DNA of 64,000 nucleotides from Altererythrobacter sp. Root672 (GCF_001427865.1 NZ_LMHH01000002.1:391501-455500), one strand, 5' to 3'; positions 43,373 to 52,470 are shown, numbered from the stretch's first letter. The notes: generated by a model from the letters alone, not told the origin. Program-made: numbers and translations.

Positions 43373-43900
43373 TTAAATCTTCTCAGACAGACGGATCGCC
43401 GCCCTGCATCCGAGCCTGATCGCAGCGGAAAGCAAGGGATAGGCTGGCGCCCGTTCCGCACCTGCTGCGATCGCGGCGTCATGGTGGGCCCGCTCGTCTT
43501 CCCGGAACCGCTCGATCATGTCGGCGAGCTCGGGATCATCCTCAGCCGTTCCCTGATCTTTCGCAAGTTCTTCCAGCTGGCGAGAATAGTGGCGATCGAT
43601 CTCTGTTTCGACGGCGGCGGTGCAGGCCATGGCCGCTTCCGGCCCGATCAACGCGGTCGCGGCGCCCAGGGCATAGCCTGCGACCGACCAGATCGGCTGT
43701 AGCGCCGTGGGGCGCACGCCGCGCTTGGCCATCAGCGCGTCAAATTCTGCCTTATGGCCCGCTTCCTGTTCCGCCATCGCGCGGATTTCACCCGAATGCG
43801 CGGCGCGATCGCCCATTACCGCGAGCTGACCGGCATAAATGCGCGTGGCGCCGTACTCGCCGGCCTGGTCCACCCGGATCATTTGTGCGCGATCGCTCAT
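43373..43900 (-). CDS. coq7: Demethoxyubiquinone hydroxylase (Coq7 type)
   Basis: Di-iron carboxylate monooxygenase carrying out the penultimate hydroxylation in ubiquinone synthesis, bound to the inner membrane surface. Both E-x-x-H iron motifs are present: EQEAGHKAEF and DERAHHDAA, with the first glutamate in DQAGEYGATRIYAG. The 175-residue length suits a bacterial Coq7, the form used by many alphaproteobacteria in place of UbiF. The start overlaps the dsbB stop by four bases. Confidence 0.93.
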   Translation of the reverse strand: MSDRAQMIRVDQAGEYGATRIYAGQLAVMGDRAAHSGEIRAMAEQEAGHKAEFDALMAKRGVRPTALQPIWSVAGYALGAATALIGPEAAMACTAAVETEIDRHYSRQLEELAKDQGTAEDDPELADMIERFREDERAHHDAAIAAGAERAPAYPLLSAAIRLGCRAAIRLSEKI

Positions 43901-44367
43901 GCCCGGCGACCTTTACCCAGAAGCACGAAGATCGCCATCGCGGAAACTACTGAAATCAGCGCGTTGAAACCCGCGAGGGAGATGCCGCCCAGAGTCCACG
44001 CCGCCACGTCGCAACGGACCAGCGGCGCGTTCAGGAGCGCATCGAGCGGATCGCCCCCGTTAGCCCCCAAGGGCCCGGAACATGTCGTCAGCCCCTGCCA
44101 CCAGCCGTATTCCACGCCCGCATGGAACGCGCCGATCAGGCCGGAGATGAGCACTGCCAGGCCCGCCAGCCCGATCCACAGCGTGCGCGGAGGGACGAGG
44201 GTGGAAAGGAACGCCAGCCCCACCGCCGCGAAGTGCGGATAGCGCTGCCACCAGCACATCTCGCACGGATAGAGGCCGAAACCGTATTGCGAGAGATAGG
44301 CGCCCGCGAGCAGCAGCGCGGGCACTCCGAGCGCCAGGCGCTGGGCGAGCTTTTGCGAAGGGTTCAT
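43897..44367 (-). CDS. dsbB: Disulfide bond formation protein B
   Basis: Inner-membrane quinone-dependent oxidase that recharges DsbA. Four hydrophobic helices are visible. The first redox pair is YPCEMCWWQRYPH, the second pair sits in the periplasmic loop TTCSGPLGANGG ... LVRCDVAAW. The frame is open to 44403 but that would overlap the S41 protease gene; the ATG at 44367 (MNPSQKLAQRLALGVPALLL) gives 156 residues and a normal first helix. It feeds electrons to ubiquinone, the product of the pathway including the adjacent coq7. Confidence 0.9.
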   Translation of the reverse strand: MNPSQKLAQRLALGVPALLLAGAYLSQYGFGLYPCEMCWWQRYPHFAAVGLAFLSTLVPPRTLWIGLAGLAVLISGLIGAFHAGVEYGWWQGLTTCSGPLGANGGDPLDALLNAPLVRCDVAAWTLGGISLAGFNALISVVSAMAIFVLLGKGRRA

Positions 44368-44386
44368 CAGCGCGGCGTAGCTGAAC

Positions 44387-45736
44387 TCACTTGCTCCGCG
44401 CAATCACCGAACCGCCGGTACGGCGCAGGGTCCTCAGCGCATAGTCGAGCTGGAAGTCGTCGATACCCTGCTTTTCGAGCTGCTCCGCCGTCAGCTTGAA
44501 GCGCGGATCGTCGAGCCGGTCAGCTTCGAGCTGATCGTCTTCGAGCGCCACTTCGTTGACCAGGTGGCCGCGCAAGTCGCTCTCGCGCATCAGGTACTGC
44601 GAGCGCTTGGCCGCATCGGGATCGCTGAGCTGCGGCACGCGGATGTCGGGCTCGATCCCGCCCTCCTGCACCGAGCGCCCCGACGGCGTGTAGTAACGCG
44701 CCGTGGTCAGCTTGAGCGCCGAATCGCGCGTCAGCGGCAGCAGCGTCTGCACGCTACCCTTGCCGAAGCTGCGCTCGCCCATGACGAGGGCGCGATGCTG
44801 ATCTTGCAGCGCGCCGGCGACGATTTCGCTGGCCGAGGCCGATCCGGCATCGATCAGCACGATGATCGGCAGGCCTGCAGCGGCATCGCCGCGATAGACG
44901 CTCTCCGCCTCGTAGTAGACCGAATCGCGACGATTACGGCCACGTTGGGAGACGATCTGGCCTTCGGTCAGGAACAAGTCGCTGAGCGCCACGGCCTCGT
45001 CGAGCGAGCCGCCCGGGTTCTTGCGCAGATCGAGCACCAACCCGCTCAGCTTGCCACCGGAGTCGCGACGCAGCGAGGCAATCGCACTGTTCACGTCGAC
45101 ACCGACATCGCGGCTGAATTCATTGACGCTGATCACGCCGATACCGCCCGGCTTGAGCTCGAACGTAACGGGCTCCAGCTCGACCACACCGCGCGTAACG
45201 CTGACTTCGAACGGTTCTTCCCGACCGGGGCGGAAGATCGACAGGCGTACCGCGCTGCCCGCCGGGCCGCGCATCTGCTTGACCGCTTCGTCGAGCTCGA
45301 GCCCGTAGATCAGCTTGCCTTCGATGTGCGTGATGTAATCGCCGGCCTTGAGCCCGGCCTTGTCCGCCGGGCTGCCCTTGAACGGGGACACGACCTTAAC
45401 GGCGCCGTCATCCATCTGCACCGAGATGCCGAGGCCTTCGTAGTTGCCGTCGATCATGGTCTCGAGCCGCTCGAGCGCAGCCCCGTCGAGGTAGGCGGAA
45501 TGCGGATCGAGCGCGGCGAGCATGCCGTCGATCGCGCCGCGGATGAGGACTTCGTCATCCACCGGCTCGACATAGCTCGACTTGATGCGCTGGTAGGTGG
45601 CGAAGAGCTTGGCGAATTCGGGCGACGAGCGGCTTTCGACCTGGGCGAACACGGCGGTCGTTGTGGGAAGCAGCGCAACGGCCGTCACCAGCGCAGCAGC
45701 GCGCACGGAGCCAGCGAACTTCGGGGCAAGCTTCAT
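44387..45736 (-). CDS. ctpA: S41-family C-terminal processing protease
   Basis: Periplasmic serine protease of the CtpA/Prc family, 449 residues. A signal peptide (about 1-31) is followed by an N-terminal helical part, a PDZ domain (about 85-170, NYEGLGISVQMDDGAVKVVS) and the catalytic domain. The nucleophile is in GSASASEIVAGAL and the general-base lysine in GERSFGKGSVQTLLPL. It probably trims envelope proteins or controls murein hydrolases, which fits its position next to the EnvC-like gene. Confidence 0.92.
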   Translation of the reverse strand: MKLAPKFAGSVRAAALVTAVALLPTTTAVFAQVESRSSPEFAKLFATYQRIKSSYVEPVDDEVLIRGAIDGMLAALDPHSAYLDGAALERLETMIDGNYEGLGISVQMDDGAVKVVSPFKGSPADKAGLKAGDYITHIEGKLIYGLELDEAVKQMRGPAGSAVRLSIFRPGREEPFEVSVTRGVVELEPVTFELKPGGIGVISVNEFSRDVGVDVNSAIASLRRDSGGKLSGLVLDLRKNPGGSLDEAVALSDLFLTEGQIVSQRGRNRRDSVYYEAESVYRGDAAAGLPIIVLIDAGSASASEIVAGALQDQHRALVMGERSFGKGSVQTLLPLTRDSALKLTTARYYTPSGRSVQEGGIEPDIRVPQLSDPDAAKRSQYLMRESDLRGHLVNEVALEDDQLEADRLDDPRFKLTAEQLEKQGIDDFQLDYALRTLRRTGGSVIARSK

Positions 45737-45816
45737 GAATCGAATTCCTTGAATGGCAGCCTCATTTTATCGCGCCGGGCCCCTTAACGCCAGATGAGGC
45801 AGGCAAACGGCGGATT

Positions 45817-47046
45817 TCAGCCGACAAAGGGCAGTGGATTGACCGGTTCGCCATCGCGCCGGAGCTCTAGCGTCACTCTCGGATTGCCCTGATCGGCCAC
45901 TCCGAGCGGCGCGCCGGACACGACCGATTCTCCCACCACAGCATCGGTCCGGGCGAGACCGGTGATGAGGCTCGTCCAGCCGCCGGGGTGCTGGATAATC
46001 ACGATGCGGCCATACCCGCGATAGGGCCCCGCGAAGACCACCCGCCCCGCCGCGGGTGCCACAACTTGCGCGCCGGCACGCGGCGCGAAGGTCACCCCGC
46101 GGCTGACACTGCCGCCCTGCGTCGCTCCAAAGCCGATGATCGTTCGCCCGGTCACCGGCAGCAGGTAGGGCGCCGGAGGGGCCGTAGCCGAGGCATCGGG
46201 CAGAGCTTCGCCAGGCAGTTCGGTCAGACCGGGCTCCCCCGGACGGGCCGGACGCATCAGCGGACCGGGGAGCGCCGCCAAGCGCGCCCGCAGGCTGCCG
46301 GCGCGGTCGAGCTCGCCGATCAACGCATCGAGATCTCGCGCTTCTTCTGCCAGCGCGAGTGCACGTTCCACCTCGCGATCGGCGTTGCTGCTGGCCGTCC
46401 GGAGAGCGAGACGCTGGGTGGTCTCGAGCTCGGCCAGTTCTCGCTGTCGAGCCGAGAGGCGGGCTTCTTCCGCCCGCAAGGCAACCAGCGCTTGTTCCGA
46501 TTCCTCGCGCAACTGCGACATCCGCGCGAGCCGGCCGCGCAGGCCGGCAGTGCGCGTCTGTATCTCAGGAGTGGCACTATCGAGCATGGCGCGCAGGTAG
46601 ACCGTCTCCCTGACCGATCCGGGCCGCAGGATCGACAGCGCCAACGGACGGCGGGCGAATTGCTGAAGTGCCGCGGTCAGGTGAACCACCGGCTGCTGCT
46701 CGCGCCCGAGTTCCTCGCGCAATCGGGCCCGCTCGCTGTTTGCCAGCGCGAGACGGGCCTCGGCGGCCGAAATGCCCGCCTCCGCCTCCTGAACACGGGC
46801 AGCGAGAGCGGCGCCCTGCCGCGCGGTCTTGTCAGCCGCATCGCGCATCGTTGCCGCCTCGCGCTCCAGACGCTCGCTGCGCGCTTGCGCGTTGCGCCTC
46901 TCGGCCAGAGCCTGGCGCAGAGCACTGCGCGTCTCGCCGATGCTGGCGCTGGACTGTTCGCTGTCCTGATCGCCGGCTTGCCCATGCAGCGCGGCGGCGC
47001 TCGACACCAGCAGCAGGGTCAGGACCAGGGCCAGGGGTTTGTTCAC
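45817..47046 (-). CDS. EnvC-like murein hydrolase activator, degenerate LytM domain
   Basis: Exported coiled-coil protein of 409 residues, probably an activator of cell-division amidases. A signal peptide (MNKPLALVLTLLLVSSAAAL) is followed by two long coiled coils (about 25-110 and 165-250) and a C-terminal LytM/M23 fold. The metal ligands of active M23 peptidases are missing: the H-x(3)-D motif reads GVTFAPRAG and the H-x-H motif reads RVTLELRRD. Loss of zinc binding is the hallmark of EnvC-type regulators. The gene lies 10 bases after rlmH on the same strand. Confidence 0.88.
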   Translation of the reverse strand: MNKPLALVLTLLLVSSAAALHGQAGDQDSEQSSASIGETRSALRQALAERRNAQARSERLEREAATMRDAADKTARQGAALAARVQEAEAGISAAEARLALANSERARLREELGREQQPVVHLTAALQQFARRPLALSILRPGSVRETVYLRAMLDSATPEIQTRTAGLRGRLARMSQLREESEQALVALRAEEARLSARQRELAELETTQRLALRTASSNADREVERALALAEEARDLDALIGELDRAGSLRARLAALPGPLMRPARPGEPGLTELPGEALPDASATAPPAPYLLPVTGRTIIGFGATQGGSVSRGVTFAPRAGAQVVAPAAGRVVFAGPYRGYGRIVIIQHPGGWTSLITGLARTDAVVGESVVSGAPLGVADQGNPRVTLELRRDGEPVNPLPFVG

Positions 47047-47056
47047 GCGGCCGGAC

Positions 47057-47479
47057 TCACCCTGCCCGATGATAGGGATGGCCGGCGAGGATGCTCGTCG
47101 CCCGGAACAGCTGCTCCATGACCATCGCGCGGACCAGCAGGTGCGGCCAGGTTGCCCGCCCGAAGGCTACCAGGCGATCGGCCGCATCGCGCTCGGCGCG
47201 GCTGTGCCCGTCGGCGGGGCCGATGATGAAGCGAGTCTCGCGGATGCCGTTGTCGCGCCAGTCACTCAGGAGTTCGGCCAGTTCTTCCGACGAAACCTGC
47301 GAGCCGCGTTCGTCGAGCAGGATCGTGCGATAAGGCGTAACCGGATCGGGCACGCGGCCGCCGTTTTCGGGCAGTTCGGTGATCTTGAGCGGCCAGGCGA
47401 TCCGCTTCACATAGCGATCGACCAGCTCCGCCTCGGGCGTGCGGGCGATCTTGCCGCGGGCAATGACGTGGAGCTGCAT
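47057..47479 (-). CDS. rlmH: 23S rRNA (pseudouridine1915-N3)-methyltransferase
   Basis: SPOUT-family methyltransferase that methylates pseudouridine 1915 in helix 69 of 23S rRNA. The 140-residue protein starts MQLHVIARGKIARTPEAELV; the SAM-binding knot is in LLDERGSQVSSEELAEL and RFIIGPADGHSRAERDAADR. It sits beside rsfS and nadD, a common order in alphaproteobacteria. Confidence 0.93.
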   Translation of the reverse strand: MQLHVIARGKIARTPEAELVDRYVKRIAWPLKITELPENGGRVPDPVTPYRTILLDERGSQVSSEELAELLSDWRDNGIRETRFIIGPADGHSRAERDAADRLVAFGRATWPHLLVRAMVMEQLFRATSILAGHPYHRAG

Positions 47480-47533
47480 GAGCCGGTCTTAGCGACCCAT
47501 GCGCACCAATGAAATCCTTAGGCCGGTTACGGC

Positions 47534-47905
47534 CTAGGCTCGGCCAGTGGCCGTGGCGCCGTCGTCGCCGAAGCCCCACATCCGTTCGAGGCTGTAGAAG
47601 CTGCGCACTTCGGGCCGGAACAAGTGGACTACAACGTCACCGGCATCGATCAGCACCCAGTCCGCCGCGGGCAGGCCTTCGATGCGGGCCGTGCCGTGGC
47701 CTTCCTTCTTGAGCCGCTCGGCAAGCTTCATGGCCATCGCCGCGACCTGCCGCGTCGAGCGGCCGGAAGCGATCACCATGTAGTCGGCGATGCTCGATTT
47801 GCCCTCGAGAGGGATCGAAACGACGTCTTGCGCCTGATCTTCATCGAGCTGGTGAAGAACCAGCGCGTGAACGGCTCCGTCGGTGGGTGTGTTGGTGCTG
47901 GGCAT
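47534..47905 (-). CDS. rsfS: Ribosomal silencing factor RsfS
   Basis: Binds ribosomal protein uL14 and blocks subunit joining in starvation. The 123-residue protein has the family pattern DVVSIPLEGKSSIADYMVIA, SGRSTRQVAAMAMKLAERLK and DWVLIDAGDVVVHLFRPEVR. The start is taken at the ATG at 47905 (MPSTNTPTDGAVHALVLHQL); the open frame extends to 47980 but adds no conserved sequence. The gene is downstream of nadD and upstream of rlmH. Confidence 0.92.
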   Translation of the reverse strand: MPSTNTPTDGAVHALVLHQLDEDQAQDVVSIPLEGKSSIADYMVIASGRSTRQVAAMAMKLAERLKKEGHGTARIEGLPAADWVLIDAGDVVVHLFRPEVRSFYSLERMWGFGDDGATATGRA

Positions 47906-48039
47906 ATCAGTCAGGTGAACGATGGTCGAAAAGCCGGTTGGTTCCGGCCGGGCTTGCGCCCCTGTGCCTTCGAGGGTCATCGCAGCAGATCATGCTCCTG
48001 GTTCAGGGATTGGACGACAAGGCATGAGCGCGCAGCGCG

Positions 48040-48693
48040 TCATGCGCCACCTGCCCTTGCGACATCGTGAATTGGGGAATGCGTCACCCCGTCCCTGGCC
48101 GATAGTCCGATATAACGGCTGGCCCAGTCAGGATCCGATCGGCGCACCGCTGTGGCGGACCGTGGATCAGGGTCGAAACGCAATTCAATCAGCGCGGGTG
48201 CGCTCCATCCACCCCGGTTTCGAAATCCAACTGCAGACAACCGGTAGCGCCGCAGCCAGGCCATCGCGGGGCTCGCGAGGGCAGCTGCATCATAGCCGGG
48301 GCGGGCTATTACCGCAATCGGCATCTCGCGGGCGATCCGGCGCCAGTCCTTCCACAAGTGAAACTGCGCGAGATTGTCGGCCCCCATCAGCCACACGAAC
48401 CGCCGGCGGGGGAAGCGCCGCTTGAGGGCGCGAAGGGTGTCGACGGTGAAGCGAGTGCCAAGCTCGCGCTCGACCGCCGTGACCCGGATCGGCGCGCGGC
48501 GAGCGACCGCCTTGGCCGACTGCACCCGCACCGCCAGAGGTGCCATGCCCGCCACCGGCTTGAGCGGATTGCCGGGCGAAACGAGCCACCAGACCTCGTC
48601 GAGACCAAGCGCCTCGAGCGCGAACAGGCTGATCGCCCGATGCCCGCCGTGCGCGGGATTGAAGCTGCCGCCGAGGAGCCCGGTCAGCTTCAC
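48040..48693 (-). CDS. nadD: Nicotinate-nucleotide adenylyltransferase
   Basis: Adenylates nicotinate mononucleotide in NAD synthesis. The 217-residue protein has the nucleotidyltransferase motif LLGGSFNPAHGGHRAISLFA at residues 6-25, WWLVSPGNPLKP and the segment FVWLMGADNLAQFHLWKDWR. The C-terminal ISSTxIR motif appears as RSATAVR. The start overlaps the aldo/keto reductase stop by four bases. Length is normal. Confidence 0.92.
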   Translation of the reverse strand: MKLTGLLGGSFNPAHGGHRAISLFALEALGLDEVWWLVSPGNPLKPVAGMAPLAVRVQSAKAVARRAPIRVTAVERELGTRFTVDTLRALKRRFPRRRFVWLMGADNLAQFHLWKDWRRIAREMPIAVIARPGYDAAALASPAMAWLRRYRLSAVGFRNRGGWSAPALIELRFDPDPRSATAVRRSDPDWASRYIGLSARDGVTHSPIHDVARAGGA

Positions 48694-49742
48694 TTCGGCT
48701 GGCGGCGCGGCGAAACGCGGAAGCCGTGGCGAGTCTCCTGCGACCTTATCGCCCAGGCCGGGTACTCCAACTCGGGCTCCCCGAGAGCATCCAGGCTGGC
48801 GAGTTCATCTGCCGTCAGCTCGACACCGCTCGCCGCCAGGTTCTCGGCCAGCTGATCGGGCCGGCGGGCACCGACGATCACGCTGGTGACCACGTCCTTG
48901 TGCAGCAACCAGGCGAGCGCGATCGCGGCGATAGAGACGCCGCGACTTTCGGCCATCGGCCGCATCGCCTCGACCAAGTCGAACGCCAGCGCCTTGTCGG
49001 TACGCGGGAAGTCGAGCTGGGCCCGCCTCCCCTCACCCTCGGCTGCGTCGTTTTCGCCCCGCGCATATTTGCCCGAGAGCAAGCCGCCGGCGAGCGGGCT
49101 CCAGACCATCAGGCCGAGGCCCTCGCTACGCAGCATCGGCACGATTTCCCGCTCGAGTTCGCGGTTTGCCGCGGTGTAGAGCGCCTGGAGCGAGACGAAC
49201 TTGTCCCACCCGCGCCGCTCGCAAATGCCAAGCGCCTTGGCGATCTGCCAAGCGGCCCAGTTCGACACCCCCACGTAACGCGCCCGGCCCGAACGGACGA
49301 TGTCCTCAAGCGCGCGCAAAGTCTCTTCCATCCCGCAATTCGGGTCCCAGCCATGGATCTGGTAGAGATCGACGTGATCGAGCCCGAGCCGCGACAGGCT
49401 GGCGTCGATCTGGTGCAGCAAGTGATAGCGGCTCGAACCGGAATCATTGGGCCCTTCGCCCATCGGGCCCATGCCCTTAGTCGCGACGACGATCTGGTCC
49501 CGCGCAATGCCGAGCGCCCTCAGGGCGCCGCCGACGAACTCCTCGCTCTGCCCGGCGGTGTAGAGATTGGCGGTGTCGATGAAGTTGACCCCGGCCTCGA
49601 GCGCCTGCTTGACCAGCGCGGTCGAGCCTTCCTGGTCGAGATCGTGCGTGAAGAACCCGCTCGGCTTGTTGCCGAAAGTCATCGCGCCGAGGCACAGTTC
49701 GGACACGACGAGGCCGGACTGGCCGAGGCGGTTGTAACGCAT
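48690..49742 (-). CDS. Aldo/keto reductase
   Basis: NADPH-dependent oxidoreductase of 350 residues in the potassium-channel-beta/YajO-like AKR group. The catalytic aspartate and tyrosine are in FIDTANLYTAGQSEEFVGGA, the lysine in VATKGMG and the histidine in DLYQIHGWDPN. The cofactor region is SVIVGARRPDQLAENLAASG. The physiological substrate is unknown. It is placed between proA and nadD on the same strand, with a 48-base gap to proA. Confidence 0.9.
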   Translation of the reverse strand: MRYNRLGQSGLVVSELCLGAMTFGNKPSGFFTHDLDQEGSTALVKQALEAGVNFIDTANLYTAGQSEEFVGGALRALGIARDQIVVATKGMGPMGEGPNDSGSSRYHLLHQIDASLSRLGLDHVDLYQIHGWDPNCGMEETLRALEDIVRSGRARYVGVSNWAAWQIAKALGICERRGWDKFVSLQALYTAANRELEREIVPMLRSEGLGLMVWSPLAGGLLSGKYARGENDAAEGEGRRAQLDFPRTDKALAFDLVEAMRPMAESRGVSIAAIALAWLLHKDVVTSVIVGARRPDQLAENLAASGVELTADELASLDALGEPELEYPAWAIRSQETRHGFRVSPRRQPK

Positions 49743-49790
49743 GATCTCTCTCCTGTTCGCCGTTGGTCTAGGCGGACAGGGCCGGGGGCT

Positions 49791-51065
49791 TCAAGCGCGC
49801 GCTTCGCCGTGGCCGCGGACTTGCCACTTGTAGGTCGTCAAACCCTCGAGCGCGACCGGGCCGCGCGCGTGGAGCCGCCCCGTGGCAATGCCGATCTCCG
49901 CGCCGAGCCCGAACTCGCCGCCGTCGGCGAACTGGGTCGAGGCGTTGACCATCACGATCGCGCTGTCGACTTCGGCCAGGAAGCGTTCGGCGACATCGGC
50001 GTCCGAGGTCAGGATGGCATCGGTATGTCCTGAGGAATGGTGCTCGATATGGTCAAGCGCGGCGTCGAGCCCGTCGACCACGGCCACCGACAGTACGGCG
50101 TCGAGGTACTCGGTGTCCCAGTCATTGGCGCTGGCCCGGCCGATGCGGGGATCGATCGCCTGGGCCCGCGCATCGCCGCGCAACTCGCAGCCAGCGTCCA
50201 GCAGGGCGCCAACCACCTGGCCGCTTGCGGGGAAGCTCGCGTCGAGCAGCAGGGTCTCCATCGCCCCGCAAATGCCGGTGCGGCGCATCTTGGCGTTAAG
50301 CGCCAGCGTGGTCGCCATCGCGGGGTCGGCCGAGGAATGAACGTAAGTGTGGCAGATGCCATCGAGGTGCGCGAGCACGGGCACGCGGGCATCGTTCTGC
50401 ACGCGCTCGACCAGGCCCTTGCCGCCGCGGGGAATGATCATGTCGATCAGGCCCGCCGCGCGCAGCATGGCACCAACCGCCTCGCGATCCTGCGTAGGCA
50501 TGAGCTGGACGGCCTCTGCAGGAACCCCTGCCGCGGCCAATCCCTCTGCCAGCGCCGCATGGATCGCGCGGTTCGAATTGACCGCCTCGCTCCCGCCACG
50601 CAGCAATACGGCATTGCCGCTGCGCAAACACAGCGCGGCCGCGTCTGCGGTGACGTTGGGACGGCTTTCGTAGATGATCCCGATCAGCCCGATGGGGATG
50701 CGGATACGGCTCAGCTCCATCCCGGCGGGGGCGACGCTGCGGTCGATGACCTGGCCGACCGGATCGGGCAGCGAGGCGACCGCCTCTACCGCAGAAGCAA
50801 TTGATTCAAGGCGCTTTTCATCGAGCCGCAAGCGGTCGAGCATCGCTGACGAAAGGCCGTTGGCCTCCCCCGCGGCAATGTCGCGCGCATTGGCTTCGAG
50901 GATCTGCGGCTGGTGCGCCCGCAGCGCCGCCGCGGCAGAGCGCAAGGCCGCTTCCTTCGCCGGACCGTCAAGCCGCGCCAGCCGGCGCTGCGCCGCACGC
51001 CCGGCCTTCGCCAGAGTTGCGATTGTTTCATCGTGGTTTGCGGCGGTTTGAAGCTGGGTCGACAT
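49791..51065 (-). CDS. proA: Gamma-glutamyl phosphate reductase
   Basis: Second step of proline synthesis: reduction of gamma-glutamyl phosphate to glutamate semialdehyde. The aldehyde-dehydrogenase-like fold shows IGLIGIIYESRPNVTADAAA, LRSGNAVLLRGGSEAVNSNR and the catalytic cysteine in AKMRRTGICGAMETLLLD. The start is the ATG at 51065 (MSTQLQTAANHDETIATLAK), giving 424 residues. The partner gene proB is not in the window. The gene is divergent from the M23 peptidase with a 232-base GANTC-rich gap. Confidence 0.95.
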   Translation of the reverse strand: MSTQLQTAANHDETIATLAKAGRAAQRRLARLDGPAKEAALRSAAAALRAHQPQILEANARDIAAGEANGLSSAMLDRLRLDEKRLESIASAVEAVASLPDPVGQVIDRSVAPAGMELSRIRIPIGLIGIIYESRPNVTADAAALCLRSGNAVLLRGGSEAVNSNRAIHAALAEGLAAAGVPAEAVQLMPTQDREAVGAMLRAAGLIDMIIPRGGKGLVERVQNDARVPVLAHLDGICHTYVHSSADPAMATTLALNAKMRRTGICGAMETLLLDASFPASGQVVGALLDAGCELRGDARAQAIDPRIGRASANDWDTEYLDAVLSVAVVDGLDAALDHIEHHSSGHTDAILTSDADVAERFLAEVDSAIVMVNASTQFADGGEFGLGAEIGIATGRLHARGPVALEGLTTYKWQVRGHGEARA

Positions 51066-51115
51066 GGCGCGGCCTGTAGCACCGTTACGCACTGCTGTCA
51101 GTCCAGGGAAATGCC

Positions 51116-51235
51116 GATTCGATTCAAGTCAATCGGTTACACATCTGAGGGCCTGTGGAAGCTTTCTGCAATTAGGCACAACTCGTCGCGATTCGAGATC
51201 GACTCGGCCCAAAGGCCAAGATTCTGATTCGACTC
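51116..51235. promoter_or_regulatory. Cluster of seven GANTC (CcrM-type) sites in a divergent promoter region
   Basis: GANTC motifs begin at 51116, 51121, 51190, 51201, 51220, 51226 and 51231 (five GATTC, two GACTC). The motif is expected about once per 256 bases, so seven in 120 bases is striking. They lie between proA and the M23 peptidase/bactofilin pair. In alphaproteobacteria CcrM methylates this sequence and the methylation state times transcription in the cell cycle. Confidence 0.7.
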
Positions 51236-51297
51236 TATTAACGCCAAGGGGCTAGCCAGCGCGCCAAGACTTGTACGGGAAAGTCGGGGTCCGAATT

Positions 51298-52470
51298 TTG
51301 ACAAACGCAACCGTGAGCGGTCTTCTCGACCGCGTGCGGGGTTGGTTTCCGGAGCGTGAGTTCTTCATGCGCTCGCAGGGCCAAGTCCGTTTCATCACGA
51401 TTACTTCGCGCATGCAGATGATTGCTGCAGGCCTTGCGGTCGCCGTTGTCGGCGGCTGGGGCCTGTCAGTAGGCGTGATGGCGATCAGCCAGTACCAGGC
51501 GGTATCCGAACGGCTCTCGCTGCTCGAGCGCGAAGCCCGTGTTGCCACGTCCGAGAGCCGGGTGAAGGCTTATCAGGACGACGTGAACGAAGTGGCTTCC
51601 GACGTCGGCCGGCGCATGGACTTCATCGAGAAGGTCCTGCCGATGCTCCCCGACGATGTTGTCGCCGAGGATACCGTCAGCGACAGCACCGACGAAGCCG
51701 CCAAGACCGTCGAGAAAGTCAGCGCACTGATGCCCGAAGCGGCGTCGATCGCCCGCATCGAGGCGCGCCAGCTGGCCCTGGTCGAACGCCTGACCCGCTT
51801 TGCCGACCGCCGCGCCGCGCGCGCCGAAGCTGCCATCCGCGAACTCGGCCTCGATCCCCGCACCATGCTTACCGCCTCGCGCACCGCGCAGGGCGGTCCG
51901 CTGCAGAAGCTTTCGACCGAAAGCGATGGCTCGCTCGATCCGCGCTTCCAGCGCCTCGGCCTCAGCCTCGCGCGGATGGACGCGCTTGAGCAGGGCCTCA
52001 CCGGTATCCCGCAGGTCATGCCTGCCGACATGAACATGATTTCCTCGGGCTTCGGCTATCGCAGCGACCCCTTCACCGGTGGCGCGGCCCTGCACGCCGG
52101 GCTCGATTTCCGCGGCCATATCGGCGCGCCGATCCATGCCGCGGCCAAGGGCCGGGTTTCGTTCGTGGGCATCAAGTCCGGTTACGGAAAAGTAATCGAA
52201 GTCAGCCACGGCAACGGTCTGATGACCCGTTACGCCCACATGTCGGCCTGGCGCGCCCGCGTCGGCCAGGAAGTTGAAGCCGGCGATGTGATCGGCGCTA
52301 TCGGTAGTACGGGTCGTTCGACTGGGCCTCACCTGCATTTCGAGGTCCGCATCAATGGCCGCGCGGTCAATCCGCGTCCTTTCCTGGAGACTGCCCCACA
52401 TGTTCTCGAAGAAGCCCGAACCGACACTCCCGAGCGCGGCACCACGAAAAGCGGTGCGGCCCGTGGCTAA
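51298..52470 (+). CDS. M23-family metallopeptidase (active LytM domain), membrane anchored
   Basis: Probable peptidoglycan endopeptidase, about 390 residues. A hydrophobic anchor (MIAAGLAVAVVGGWGLSVGV) follows a short basic cytoplasmic part; a helical region of about 200 residues then leads to the C-terminal LytM domain. Zinc ligands are intact: ALHAGLDFRGHIGAP (H-x(3)-D) and GPHLHFEVRINGR (H-x-H), with SHGNGLMTRYAHMS between. The start is uncertain: no ATG precedes the anchor except 51367, and I use the TTG at 51298; another TTG is at 51271. The 3' end overlaps the bactofilin gene by 71 bases. Confidence 0.88.
   Translation: MTNATVSGLLDRVRGWFPEREFFMRSQGQVRFITITSRMQMIAAGLAVAVVGGWGLSVGVMAISQYQAVSERLSLLEREARVATSESRVKAYQDDVNEVASDVGRRMDFIEKVLPMLPDDVVAEDTVSDSTDEAAKTVEKVSALMPEAASIARIEARQLALVERLTRFADRRAARAEAAIRELGLDPRTMLTASRTAQGGPLQKLSTESDGSLDPRFQRLGLSLARMDALEQGLTGIPQVMPADMNMISSGFGYRSDPFTGGAALHAGLDFRGHIGAPIHAAAKGRVSFVGIKSGYGKVIEVSHGNGLMTRYAHMSAWRARVGQEVEAGDVIGAIGSTGRSTGPHLHFEVRINGRAVNPRPFLETAPHVLEEARTDTPERGTTKSGAARG

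Noticed and set aside
48726-50033. 435-codon plus-strand frame
   Set aside because: Antisense to the aldo/keto reductase and the end of proA; no domain or Shine-Dalgarno.
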